Assembly: GCF_020379485.1 (NCBI RefSeq)
Contig: NC_063450.1
Coordinates: forward strand, 47,520,681 to 47,584,680
Length of the DNA stretch: 64,000 nucleotides
Source: Brassica napus
Taxonomy: Eukaryota > Streptophyta > Magnoliopsida > Brassicales > Brassicaceae
Direction: 5' to 3'
The first letter of the stretch is position 1; each line of letters starts with the position of its first letter. The position numbers and the translations under genes are program-made. Shown here one piece after another: positions 19,316-32,618 of the stretch. The notes below the pieces were generated by a model that saw nothing but the letters and a program-made list of their open reading frames with translations, searched no databases and had not been told where the DNA came from.

Positions 19316-20629
19316 GTATGACTGATGTAATCAGTTGTTTCAGACGTTTAAAAAAAATCTTCTATAAACATTACCAGAAACACACTAATCAGCATAAATC
19401 GAAATTATGAAAAGAAGTAACTTTAGGTTATTTCCTTTTTAATGTCTTGACGTGACTAGTATTTACTTTTCACTACATAAGTGATAACTGATAAACAATG
19501 AGTTTTGAGTCTGAATTATGAGATAATGCTTAATGTGTCATGGTTTTCTTCCATTTTGCTATAAAGATTAGGAATCAAATTCCTCTTTTCAATTCTTTTT
19601 ACTTTACAAAATCAATCTAATTGCAAAAAGCAAATTCACAAAGCATGTTCAAAGAACTGAAAATTTTGGACTCCATTATTGATGAATATTTTTTTGTGAA
19701 AGAATATGCAAAACTTAAAAGATAGCACAGCTGGGCAAAGGAAAAAATAGGATTGAGACGTGAGATGACGAATATGGTGGTCGTGTTGCAAACCATTCTA
19801 GCTTGTGTGAGCTTTGATAACTCCGATCCGATTAGAATTCTCAATAATACGCAAGAAGTTGAGAACTAACTGATTACCAAAAAAAAAAAGTTGAGAACTA
19901 ACTTAGCTGATGTCATCCTGCTTAATTAATTATATCTTCTTCCACACATGGAGTATTCGTGGTTTAATTATGGTTCCATTTTTTATTCAAACATATTTTT
20001 AAAGATATTTGATAGAACATATACATGTAGGTTGTGACTGATAATTAGTAGAGTAAAATAGTGGAAATGAAAAAGTGAAAATGAGAGGAAAGAGAACTGT
20101 CAAATCTAGAGTAGTATTTTCATCTAACAAAAATTGAAGAAACATTTATCTCTACTTTTTTCATTGTGTTAGAGTAAATGAGCTGAAATGTTTTACATTT
20201 GACTGGATAAAATCAGAAGAAATTGGCTGAAATAAATTTTCACTTACTTTATTTTACTCCAGTGATACAGTACAGTCACACTCGTAATCTTTTTATAAGT
20301 GCACACTTTACAAAGTTAGCAAAATGAATATGAGAGGTTGTGATAAAAATCAAAAATAGCGGAAGCAAACAGAAACTCATCTCTTTTACCGGCTAGTGTA
20401 GGGACTACTTTGTGTCATAATTGCTGCAAAAGCTAGATCGCTCGGGATCTGTCAATCGAAGTGACGGAGCTGAGTTCATGAACGTGTCCATTAATGTGCG
20501 CATTATAAAGATGTGAAAGGTAGTATTCATGTGTATGAAAACGCTTATCATGAAGGGACATTATTTGTCAAATACAATTATTAAATCATAAAGGACATTT
20601 GTTATGAAAAAGGAAGTACTAATACTCAA
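19316..20629. other. AT-rich intergenic DNA
   Basis: A 75-codon minus-strand frame (19617-19844) has no recognisable features. Nothing else is supportable. Confidence 0.35.
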
Positions 20630-21185
20630 TATCTTATTTATTAAAACAAATGTGAAGATTTTTTTCATGTGTAATTTTTTTATTTAAATAATTTTTAAAA
20701 AGTTTTATTTTGCCAATCTCATGTTATATCCGTTGATCATGTGTACAACTAAATTATATCTTATTTATTAAAACATAAGTTAATTTTTTTTTCATGTGTG
20801 ATTTTTATTTAAATAATTTTTAAGAAAGTATTTTTGGCAATCTCGTGTTATATCCTTCAATCCTATGAACAGATAAATTATATAGAGTTATGTTATTATT
20901 GATAAATATGTTATACAATATAGATGTATTGAATATTTATATTGTTAGCACACATGTATTGATAAATGTATATCTTATTTATTACAACAGAAGTCAAGGA
21001 TTTTTTTCATAGTTTAAATATTTTTTTTAAATGATGTTTTGGCAATCTCTTGTTATATCCTCCAATCCCATGTACATATAAACTATATAGAGTTATGTTA
21101 TTATTATTAATTATATGATACATTATAGATGTATTAAATATTTATATTGTTAACACACATGTATTGATAAATTCATAATATTGTT
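20630..21185 (+). repeat. Tandem Helitron-5'-end-like repeats, three copies
   Basis: Units starting TATCTTATTTATTAAAACA at about 20632, 20757 and 20972. The two longer copies (about 210 bp) share TTTTTTTCATGTGTGATTT, GGCAATCTCGTGTTATATCC, TATAGAGTTATGTTATTATT and AACACACATGTATTGATAAA; the first copy is cut at about 125 bp. The start resembles the 5' tips of the Helitron-like elements at 16-18 kb in the opposite orientation. Confidence 0.65.
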
Positions 21186-23550
21186 CAATACAAGACTATA
21201 TATTCAATCATATACTAGTTTTAAATAAATTGGTTTTGATATATCTATACTATAATGTATATGAAAAGTTAAATTATTTTAGTGCAAATGCACATATGCA
21301 ATATAGGAAAATATATTGTTGATTATCTTAGTATAAAAATACTATATATTCATTTATCTTGTATTAACTAAATATTTCATTTATCTTGTTTAATATTTGA
21401 TTCCGTTTTATTAAAAATATGGATATGATAATTTAAATATGGATAAAAATAATCACAACTATAAATCGAGATTTAATTTATAAATAATAATAGAACCATA
21501 TTTAAAATTAAAAAATAATTCACCATATTAACATATCCAGTTTCTAAGTGAATATAAATTGAAATATTCCTACATTTAAACAAACACAATTTTCATTATC
21601 TTTCTTTTATCAAACAAAAAAAAAACGATTTTCAATTTTTGTTGTTTACTCTTTAATTTTTTATTATACCTAATTAACTCACTTTCAATTTTTATCATTG
21701 AATATCAGAATATTCTTATGAATTTTGAGTTAATTATGTTTTCCAGGTGTTGCAACTTGCAAGTGTTCAAATTATTTGACATATAAACAAATTATGATTC
21801 ATTAAAAATGAAAAATATAGCATATTATTTTGATATGAAACATGCATACTTTGAAAAGATATGTATTAGTGTACACAAGTATACTGGAAAATTATTTTAT
21901 TAAATTTATCAGATAACAAATAATTTATATAACATATAACTTTGCTTGGATATCTAAAATCGATATGAACATTCAGCGTCATGTAAGAACATTTAACTTT
22001 TTTTTTGATCAATCTTAAATTTGATGTATAAAAATGAAAAAAAAAACGTACATGCGGACACACTCTAATTACTTATTAAATGAATAACTGCAACCATGAG
22101 ACCATATTTCCAAAAGTATGCTTTCACACAAATTTACGAATGTAAAGATATTTGATTCCCCATGCACTATGGATTCCCCTTATAAACAAATTATGTTTGA
22201 TAAGATTCTCGTTAATTGTAAACCAAACAATATATTATATAGGTAAGTGTAGTATCATTCAATCTTAATAACATAATAATTGAATGTGAGCTTATGAATA
22301 TAATAAGTGCATAAGAAAAAGGGAATAACAATAATAATTTTAGCTTTCTTTTGTATAAACATAATTTTTAGTTATCCCCACAATTTTGGTGGAGCCAAAG
22401 GGAACAATTATTTATTAGTGAATAATGACTATATATTAGTCTTATATTAAAGAGGAAATTGAATCTAATGTTTTCTTAACTTTTTTACGGCAATGTTTTC
22501 TTAAATTCTGACTATAGCTAATCTGTTAGGAATTAATAATGACTCATACTAAAACTCAAAAATAACTTTTTAATCTTTCTGCTTTATCTACCTATGTAAC
22601 ATAATCCCAATGGAAAAACCATATTACATCTGATTATATATAATTATAATGAAACTAAGATTTAATATCCGAGTGAACCCCCATATTTTTACTCTCTAAA
22701 CACTATTTTCCAGATGTAGAAAATATACAAGGAAAACATCTTTATTTATTGTATTCATTACATGTTATCATATTATTGTTCTTATCATACCTTATTTTTC
22801 GAGGTTAATTATCAAAATAAATAAATTATAAACCGATGTGAACAAAAAGATTATACTGTAGAAAAACCTAAAAAGTAAATTTATCCTTTACAAAGACGAT
22901 AACATAAAGTCCAATATGATATATGGTATATCCGTTTTCACGTTTTAAAAATGTCATTAATGTATTCAAATTAACACTTTAGCTAATAAATAATTAAACT
23001 ACTTTGCTAAAGCATATGCCATACTAGTCAAGATTATAAATAGCGTCTAATTGAGTAATTTCTTAAAGCCCTAACAATTACTATTATATAAATAAAACGC
23101 CAGTGGGGTCTGAATTAACTAAAACTAGAGTCTTACAAACTAAATTAGTGATTTTTTTATTATTGTTACATTTTGTGTAGATATATATACATATTCCTTT
23201 TGAATATATTATTCAGATTTTGTGGCACATACGTGTAGTTTTAGAATTTAAACATTATTTGTAAAAATCGTTTAATTTTCATGATTATCGTTACAAACAT
23301 AATATTAATTATTTGTTTTTTTTTTTGTAAAAAACATAATATTAATTTATTGAACTATCAAACTCTATATTAAGAGTTTTTTTCTCCTCTCTCTTCGTTG
23401 TTTCACTTCTGTTCAAGTCTCCCTCTAGAAGCTCCACAAGATTCTCATATTTTTTACAGTCTGGAATATATATATATATATATATTTTTTAACACTTTTC
23501 AGTTTCTTTTATCTTCAGCAACACGCATCAAATTTCGATTTCTCCTTCTA
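21186..23550. other. AT-rich intergenic DNA upstream of ABCB9
   Basis: Very AT-rich; no gene seen. A (TA)n run at about 23468-23485 precedes the ABCB9 promoter. Confidence 0.5.
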
Positions 23551-23553
23551 CGC

Positions 23554-23572
23554 TATAAAAACCTTATATAAA
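23554..23572 (+). promoter_or_regulatory. TATA boxes of ABCB9
   Basis: TATAAAA (23554-23560) and TATATAAA (23565-23572), about 110-130 bases before the ATG, followed by a CT-rich leader. Confidence 0.6.
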
Positions 23573-23683
23573 GGGCTTCTCTTCTTTTCTTTTTCTTGGT
23601 TTTGTTCTCTCGCTCTCTCCTTGTAGATCCTGTGAACGTTTCCACTTTTCCTATAAAGCCTCGACTTTTTTGCTGAGGAAACC

Positions 23684-26600
23684 ATGAAGAAAGAAGAGGA
23701 GAGAGACGAAAAAATGGAGAAGAATGGTGGAGAGAATCAGAAAGTGTCGTTTTTCAAACTCTTTTCGTTCGCCGACAAAACTGACGTCGCTTTGATGGCC
23801 ATCGGGACTATCACCGCCGTGGCTAACGGTGTTACTCAGCCGCTCATGACTCTAATCTTTGGCCAGCTCATCAACGCCTTTGGCACCACCGATCCAGATC
23901 ACATGGTTAAAGAAGTGTGGAAGGTTAGGGTTCCTAAATCTTTATCATCTATTAGCAAATCTCATAGATTACGCCTTGAACTTGTTTCCTAATAACAATA
24001 ATAATGAGATAAATTAGGAATCTCCAAAATCTTCTGATCAGGTCAAATTTTCTTGATCATTCTTGATTTCATTGTGGCAATCTGATACATATTGTTCTTG
24101 ATTTCAGTGATTATCCAGTGTTCTATAATAATTAACGATTGTTTTTTGTCATCACTTATTTGACTTTATTTAAATATTCTATAGTTTTGATAAGACAAGA
24201 TTATGATGTAACCATTTTCAAAAAAAAAAAAAAAGATTATGATGTATCTTATATAGTATACACCTTTCATTTCGGCTTTACAACACATTGATTGATCTAA
24301 TTATACACTTTATTTCTTTATATGTCACATGTAATTTATATGATAATTAATAAATTAATGGAGATTACTGTTTTCTTTGTTTTGAAGATATAGACAAAGA
24401 TACTCTGTTTATTTAGCCTTTACTTTAAAGTTAAAGATTTAATTAAAAGCAACTTTTCTTTTTGGAGAAATATGTTTGGCGTGGCAAAAAAAATTTGATT
24501 AGTAAATAATTCATTAAACTTCCTCTGTTCTTATGACTGTTACAGGTTGCTGTACAGTTCATTTACCTTGCAGTATACTCTTGCATTGTCGCCTTCCTCC
24601 GTAAGCACACTACTCTACGTTTCTCCTTCCCTAACTTGTACTCCAAGATAACAGTTTCTTACGCAATTCTTCAACAGAGGTGTCATGCTGGATGGTAACT
24701 GGAGAACGCCAATCCGCAACAATACGTGGCCTATACCTGAAAACGATACTAAGACAAGACATTGGCTTCTTTGATACGGAAACAACCACCGGAGAAGTCA
24801 TCGGAAGAATGTCTGGAGACACAATTCTGATTCAAGACGCAATGGGAGAGAAGGTGACTATTAATTATTACCACTACAAACAAAGATTTCTTGCGAAGCA
24901 GGATAACTGATAAATCGATGATATTGGTGCTTAGGTAGGAAAGTTTCTACAACTAGTAGCGACGTTCTTGGGAGGATTCGCGATTGCCTTTATAAAAGGA
25001 CCGGAACTAGCTGCCGTTCTTCTTGGTTGCATACCTCTCATTGTGATTGCTGGTGGTGCAATGTCTCTCATCATGTCTAAAATGGCTGGTCGTGGTCAAG
25101 TGGCCTATGCAGAAGCTGGAAACGTTGTTGAACAAACCGTTGGAGCCATTAGAACAGTGAGTCTTCTCTGTTTTCTTGATCATATACTATAGAACAAAGC
25201 TTGAGATCGTGTTTTTTATTTATTAATTATCAGGTAGTAGCGTTTACGGGAGAGAAGCAAGCAACAGAGAAATACGAAAGCAAGCTAGAGATCGCTTACA
25301 AGACGATGGTTACACAAGGTTTGATCTCTGGTATAGGCCTCGGTACAATGCTGGCCGTGATCTTCTGTAGCTACAGTTTAGCGGTTTGGTACGGCGCAAA
25401 GCTAATCATAGGGAAAGGTTACAATGGTGGACAAGTCATCAACGTGATCTTCGCTGTCCTTACCGGTGGAATGTGAGTTAAAAATACCAAACCCTTATTT
25501 TGACTCATCGCATACGATCTTACTTGTTCCTTACGCTACCTCGTTTTTGTCAGGTCGTTAGGGCAAACATCTCCGAGTCTGAATGCTTTCGCTGCAGGAC
25601 GAGCTGCTGCTTACAAAATGTTTGAGACCATCAGCAGAAGTCCGAAGATCGATGCTTACGACATGAGCGGTTCTGTTCTTGAGGATATTAAAGGAGACAT
25701 TGAGCTGAAAGATGTCTACTTTAGGTATCCGGCTAGGCCTGACGTTCAAATCTTCGCTGGATTCTCGCTCTTTGTACCGAACGGCACGACCATGGCTCTT
25801 GTGGGACAGAGTGGAAGCGGGAAGTCGACGGTTATCAGTCTCATCGAGAGGTTCTATGATCCAGAATCAGGAGAAGTGTTGATAGACAATGTTAACTTGA
25901 AGAACCTTCAGCTCAAGTGGATTAGAAGCAAAATCGGTTTGGTTAGTCAAGAGCCTGTTCTGTTTGCGACAACAATTAAAGAAAACATTGCTTACGGGAA
26001 AGAAGACGCTACTGAAGAGGAGATTCGAACCGCGATCGAGCTTGCCAACGCTGCCAAGTTCATTGACAAGCTCCCACAGGTGCGTTAAAACATTAAGACA
26101 GTAACTAAACGTGAAGTGATCTGCTCGTGTTTGCTTTTCTTCATTAAGTTGTCTTGTCTTGGTCTTTAGGGCTTGGACACGATGGTGGGAGAGCACGGGA
26201 CGCAAATGTCTGGAGGACAGAAACAGAGGCTAGCAATCGCGAGAGCCATTTTGAAGAACCCTAAGATCTTGCTTCTCGATGAAGCAACAAGTGCATTAGA
26301 CGCTGAGTCCGAACGCATTGTCCAAGACGCCCTCGTGAACCTAATGTCGAACCGGACCACCGTCGTGGTGGCTCACCGGTTGACAACAATCAAAACCGCA
26401 GACGCAATCGCAGTTGTCCACCATGGTAAAATCGTCGAAAAAGGTAACCGTCGCTAAACCTAAACCTGTTTTGAAACAGTGACGTGTTTTCCAAGTAACC
26501 CGTTTGTGGTTGTTTTGGCAGGGACTCACGATGAGATGATACAAGATCCAGAAGGAGCTTATTCACAGCTGGTTCGTCTTCAAGAAGGGTCAAAGGACAA

Positions 26601-28910
26601 AGCTACCGAACCAGAGGTTCCTGAGACGAGCTCAGGCCTTGAGAGATCAGGAAGCCACAGGCTATCATCAGCGATGAGGAGATCCTTTAGCCGAGACTCG
26701 TCGAGCAGCCGCCACTCTTTCTCTCTAGCTTCAAACATCTTCATACCAGCAGCGGTTAACGTTAACGAGACCGACGAAAACGAGCAAGAGACACGAACCG
26801 TGAGGCACAAGAAAGTGTCACTTAAACGGCTAGCTAACCTCAACAAACCGGAGCTTCCGGTACTGATTCTTGGTTCGTTGGCTGCAATGGCTCACGGAAC
26901 GTTGTTTCCCATCTTCGGTTTGCTGCTTTCGAGCTCCATCAACATGTTCTACTACCCAGCAGAGAAGTTGAAGAAAGATTCGCGTTTCTGGGCGTTGATC
27001 TACATCGCTCTCGGTGTAGCTAACTTCGTCGTGATTCCGGTTCAAAACTACTTGTTTGGTGTTGCTGGAGGGAAGCTGATTAAACGCATCCGGTCCATGT
27101 CGTTTGATAAAGTGGTTCATCAAGAAATCAGTTGGTTCGATGACACTGCAAACTCCAGGTAATAATATTTCTCTTGTGTCGTCCAATCGCTAAAAGTGTT
27201 TTTTTTTTGTTACTTGTTTCGTAACGTTTACTTGCGTTTTGTTTCAGCGGTGCGATTGGAGCGAGATTGTCCACGGATGCTACAACAGTGAGGAGTTTGG
27301 TAGGAGATGCGTTGGCGTTGATTGTGCAAAACATAGCAACTGTAACCGCCGGTTTGATAATAGCGTTTACTGCGAATTGGATGCTAGCTGTCGTTATTCT
27401 TGCCGTCTCACCGTTTATGGTCATGCAAGGATATGCTCAAACCAAGTTCCTGACCGGTTTTAGCGCGGATGCTAAGGTTTAATTAATAGTTGTTACTCTC
27501 TTTTAGTTCAGTTCCGGTTTAGTCAGATTGGTTTTAATTTATTGATCTGGTTTATCCCGGTTTAGATGATGTATGAAGAAGCGAGTCAAGTGGCGAATGA
27601 TGCAGTGAGCAGCATAAGAACGATTGCATCTTTCTGCGCAGAGGACAAGGTGATGGATTTATACCAACAGAAATGCGACGGACCAAAGAAGCAAGGTGTC
27701 CGGTTAGGTCTCGTCAGTGGCGCTGGTTTCGGTTCCTCTTTCTTTGTTCTCTATTGCACCAATGCTTTGTGTTTCTTCATCGGTGCCTTGTTGGTTCAAC
27801 AAGGTAGAGCCACGTTCGGTGAAGTCTTCAAGGTATATAAGGAGAAAACCAAAACAAAATTCCCGGTTTAACTAATATCCGGTTTGGTTTACTGATCTTT
27901 AAGTTTGTAATTTGCCACAGGTTTTCTTTGCATTGACGATCACAGCCATTGGAGTTTCTCAAACGAGTGCTATGGCACCTGATTCAAACAAAGCTAAGGA
28001 CTCTGCAGCGTCTATTTTCGATATTCTTGATAGTAAACCGAAGATTGATTCCAGCTCTGATGAAGGTACAACGTTACAAAACGTTAATGGTGATATTGAA
28101 TTCCGACATGTTAGTTTCCGGTACCCGATGCGACCGGACGTTCAGATTTTCCGGGACTTGTGTCTGAATATACCTTCCGGCAAGGTAAGTTAAACCAGAG
28201 ACTTCTTTTTGTCTTAACCGGTTTACTCCGGTTCAGCGGTTTAATATTGGTTTTGTTATTTTCAGACGGTTGCGCTTGTTGGGGAGAGTGGAAGCGGGAA
28301 ATCAACGGTAATAAGCATGATCGAGAGGTTTTACAATCCAGACTCAGGCATGATTTTGATCGATCAGGTGGAGATTCAGACATTCAAACTGAGCTGGTTA
28401 AGGCAACAGATGGGTTTGGTTAGTCAAGAACCGGTTCTGTTCAACGAGACGATCAGATCAAACATAGCTTATGGTAAAACCGGTGGAGCTACAGAGGAAG
28501 AGATAATCTCAGCCGCACAAGCCGCAAACGCGCATAACTTCATCAGCTCGTTGCCTCAAGGCTACGAAACGTCGGTTGGAGAACGCGGCGTTCAGCTATC
28601 TGGTGGTCAGAAGCAGAGGATAGCGATCGCGCGTGCAATCTTGAAAGATCCCAAGATTCTGCTGCTCGATGAAGCGACGAGCGCGTTGGACGCGGAGTCT
28701 GAGCGTGTGGTTCAAGATGCGCTTGACCGTGTTATGGTGAACAGAACGACTGTAGTTGTGGCGCATAGGCTGACGACGATTAAGAACGCAGACGTGATCG
28801 CGGTAGTGAAGAATGGTGTTATTGCGGAGAAGGGAAGGCATGAGACGCTGATGAAGATTTCAGGTGGTGCTTATGCTTCCCTTGTTACTCTCCACATGAC
28901 TTCAAATTAA
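23684..28910 (+). CDS. ABCB9: ABCB9-type full-size ABC transporter (P-glycoprotein family), 1257 aa
   Basis: Twelve exons join in frame: 23684-23923, 24546-24600, 24678-24853, 24935-25156, 25234-25472, 25554-26079, 26170-26443, 26522-27158, 27248-27476, 27566-27832, 27921-28184, 28266-28910. Architecture is TMD1-NBD1-linker-TMD2-NBD2. NBD1 has Walker [10 protein letters not shown], signature MSGGQKQ and Walker [18 protein letters not shown]2 has [16 protein letters not shown] and the same Walker B. The linker is Ser-rich ([12 protein letters not shown]). All catalytic residues are present. Plant ABCB proteins are plasma-membrane exporters, several moving auxin; the substrate cannot be read from sequence. 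The name rests on its position between eIF4E and SH3P3, as I recall for At4g18050; ABCB11/12 or ABCB4 paralogues are less likely. Confidence 0.92.
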
Positions 28911-29505
28911 ATAGCCTTTTTGTTTTTAACTTGAGATGATTTTTGGATATTATTCGTTATTTTTCTTCCTTCTGTTTAATAACTCATAAGTTTGAGATAA
29001 ACAGATATATCAGCCTCGTACCACATTTATGTCATGTCCGTTTGAAAATCGTAGCGGACCGTAACATGCATATGTAATTGCAAGTTGTAGTTTTGTTCTT
29101 TGTCGCACTACTGATCTTGTAAATTGTAACAAGTCGATAATTTAACGATTCAATTTTTAGTAATAGAATAGTTTTTTGTTGTAAGAAAAAAAAAACGATT
29201 CAAAATTTTAATTTTTCTCCGACTTGCTATTGATGCTGCAAAATGCAATATTCAGTTGCAGGCATCATTCGCCCGTAGCTAGTAAACGAACACTACTTCA
29301 ATTAAGTGGGTTGGAATTTTAACAGAGTGGGCTCCAAATATAGAAACTTATAAATTGGTTAAAATTAGGAAATATGTGATACTTACGGGATAGACTGCAA
29401 TAAAAACAATCTTCAATAAGCACCACACAGAGACAAATGATATGTTTGATCAAAGAGTAGTGAAATGAACACAAAACAGTATATTTAGAGACAAATGAAA
29501 GAGAC
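28911..29505. other. Spacer between convergent ABCB9 and SH3P3
   Basis: About 600 bp with AT-rich probable 3' UTR and poly(A)-signal-like stretches (for example AATAACTCATAA near 28980). No other feature. Confidence 0.5.
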
Positions 29506-31503
29506 TCAGTAAACTTCAGCAGCGAAGTTGCTAGTGGGAAGTCTCTGTCGCTTTTCAATGTACGCCATAGGGAACCAACCAGCTTTGCCTTTGCATTCTC
29601 CTTCTGCCCAACCACTTTCGCTAACCTGTGAGAATAATCAAAGACCAACACAAAGACTTGAGTTTCATGCTCTAATTACCACTATAGATTATAGTTCCCT
29701 GATCTTAGTAGTAATCATATGAACCTTTCGGACAACGACGTAGTCTCCTTTGTACAAGTCTAGTTCTTTCTCTGAAGCAGCGGAAAATGGATGAACCACC
29801 TGTCAAGAAAACATATATATGTTGTTTCTCTTACACATGCGATGATGTTTTTTCATATATTGCAAAAACGAAACTTACTTCAGCTAGGAAGTATGATGTT
29901 TTCTCTGAGCTGTTCTCTGTTGGAATCGCAGGAGGAGCAGATTCTTTGTGTTGTTTCTCCGTTACCATCTAAAGAGACGTGTCAAGGCCAAGAAGTTTGA
30001 GCTTTACGATGAGAACCAGATATGAAAAAAGATTAATCCATGACTAACCTCGGCTTCAATGTCACTGAGGACGGCTGCTATTCTTAGATGATAATTCTTT
30101 TCCCCTTCGACCTTAAGCAGAACAAGCGTCACATTGCTAAAACAGTAATCAGCTAGAACATGAAAACACAAGTGCATGTGTGTGTAAAACATACCATAGC
30201 GACAAGCCTCTGGAAAGTAAGTCTATGTTGCTGTGATTCAACAGCAGCCAATGCAGCAGTGGCTTCTTTACCGAGTACCGCCATGTTAGCTTTAAGCTCT
30301 TGCATCTTTGCTTCCGCTAGTTGAAGCTTTGCCACGTTTTCTGGAATGGGAGCTTCTTTTACACGCACTTGCCTTCTAGATACTTCCGCTGCCTGTTTTG
30401 CTTTTTGAGTTTTAGACTCACATTACAACAATATAGCCAAAGATCATCATCATAGAACTGAGGTTTTAAAGAAGATTACATGAGTCTCTGCTTCTTGTCT
30501 CATGCGGCTGTAACGTTGAGCTAAATGACGAGCATCTTCAAGAGGAGAACCGGCAACCATAGCTCTCAGGGGATCCAAAACCTTAACACAGAAAATGTTT
30601 CTAGTTCTAATGTAATTTTTTTTAAGATAAAAACAGATAAATTTGAAGGCAAACCTGAGAAGACAGAAGCTTGTTAAAGTCTTCTTGTTCTTTCTCAACA
30701 TGTTTACGAGCATCACCGTATATAGCTGCAGCCTTGGCTAGAATATTCTCATCGATGTTCTGACTGTTTTCGGTTCCATATTTACAGCAGTCTTCAGCCA
30801 ACTTGGTTCCTGACATGTTACAGATTACATTAAAAAAAAACACCCCACAAATGTAGTCATAAACAAAGCTAGGCCAACAACAAACACTCCTGAAAGTACC
30901 TGCTTCAATGTGTCTGAGCCCGATGGTAGTAAATGTTTCAGCTGCTTTAATAAGCTCTCTCTGGAACTCCTGTAAGTACCAATAAGATACGTTCTTGAGG
31001 ATCAGGATCAAGAAGTCTAACCTTTGAAGTAAGACAAAAGTCAAAGAAGTCTTAACATTTGAAGTAAGACAAAAGTCAATTTGAGTGTTTAACAACCTTA
31101 GCGGAACGAGTAGAACGGTAAAGCTTCTCGAGCTGATGATGCCTTTGCATTTCAAGCTCATCAATCACCATTACGTCAGAGCTTTCATAGCCAGTCCCAC
31201 TGAACTGCTTGATCACAGCCTACATTCCCCCATTACCACACAAACATCACCAATGTTGTGTAACCAAAACAACTTTCTATAACACTAATATACAAATCAA
31301 AATGCTTGAAAATTCGAGACGACGAACACGAAATTGGTATATATAGCTTTGCAAGATCAAACACCTAAGCAGATTTATCCTCCAAATTAGGAGATTACGA
31401 CATCATTAAACTCGAGATTCGGTGAATCAGTAAATGTTATTACCAGTTGTTGCTTGGCGACTTGATCTCTGAGCTTACTCGCTTGTCTTCTAAACGCATC
31501 CAT
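29506..31503 (-). CDS. SH3P3: SH3 domain-containing protein 3-like (BAR + SH3), 351 aa
   Basis: Ten exons on the minus strand: 31503-31444, 31219-31097, 30969-30900, 30809-30655, 30581-30480, 30392-30195, 30111-30049, 29968-29879, 29799-29725, 29625-29506. The start MDAFRRQASKLRDQVAKQQ is followed by an alpha-helical BAR-type region (about 1-240, with LIKAAETFTTIGLRHIEAGT and DARHLAQRYSRMRQEAE) and a C-terminal SH3 domain (about 290-345, ALYDF-like LAEVVHPFSA, then DLYKGDYVVVRK and GWAEGECKGKAGWFPMAY). Arabidopsis SH3P1-3 bind membranes, clathrin/auxilin and ubiquitin and work in vesicle and autophagosome traffic. Length and location match At4g18060 as I recall it. Confidence 0.92.
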
Positions 31504-32440
31504 CCTCACTTCTCCTGAGAAAACACGAAAGAGTAGGGTTTTGAGAGAGAGTGTGTGTATGAAGTCTCACTTCGATCGGACCAGTTTGGAAACTGACAAA
31601 ACAGATCAGATCTGATTCAGAGATGGTAGAAATGTATGTTCTTCTTCGTCACTGTTCTCTAATCCACGGAGAAATCCACAGAGAGCCCGGTCGGGTCGGG
31701 TCGAGTCGAGTCGGATAAAAAAGGTCCGCGAGAATGGTTAACTAACATTGAATTTAACATCTGAAGTTGAACCGAACGAGCTGGTTTAGTCCGGTTAAAA
31801 TGATTGTTCACGAGTGATGATGATTAGGCCAAATCATTAATTAATTATCTAATAAACCCCTTCGCATAAATAATTTAATTTGATAGTAGTAGGTGCTAAC
31901 GAAATAGTATCTGACATGGCCAACTCACAACCACTTGTCTATTGTCCCCACTCCCACATACCATAATAATCTGAAAAGACAACCATACGTTATTTGTTTA
32001 TTTATTTTCTAATTAGCGTTGGTTTTCTTTTGAATATGTACCGACATTACCAACTGCTACTTCAGTGACATCATGTTCTTGAAATAAATTATTTTTGGCT
32101 CCACCAAATTGTTGTTGTTGTCTCTCTTTTTTTTAAAGAACAAATCATGCAACAGAACTAATGTTACTGCAACCTTCAGTAATGCAGCTACCTCAATTTC
32201 TGTAAGTTCGTCGTTATATAGTTGTACCAAATCTGGTATCTAAAACAGATGTTTTTGAAAAAAAAATGTCTACAAAAATCTCTAACCATTGTGTTTCCTT
32301 GGTTACATCAATTGAAATGACTAAAAATCTGAAAAACGGAACAAACACGGGTAAACAAATGAAACAAACGCGGAAACAAATACAAAAAGATTAATGAGTG
32401 TGATTTGTCAATTAAATTTCAACTAAACCCCCTTCACATG
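31504..32440. other. Shared upstream region of SH3P3 and the 32.6-kb gene
   Basis: Divergent promoters. Just upstream of SH3P3 is a run of CGGGT/CGAGT repeats (about 31685-31715). The rest is AT-rich without genes. Confidence 0.45.
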
Positions 32441-32447
32441 TATAAAT
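32441..32447 (+). promoter_or_regulatory. TATA box of the 32.6-kb gene
   Basis: TATAAAT about 178 bases before the ATG at 32619. Confidence 0.5.
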
Positions 32448-32618
32448 CAGAACTTTCCCACTTCTACCATTTTGAGTTTTGAAACTTTACTGCTTGCTCA
32501 CAGAAAAAAAAAACTTATTATCCTCTTGTAAATTTACCGAGAGAGAGAAAAGGGAAGAGACAAGCCAGGATCCGGGCATAGCTGTACAGATCCCCACACT
32601 CCAAAAGGAACCCTGATC

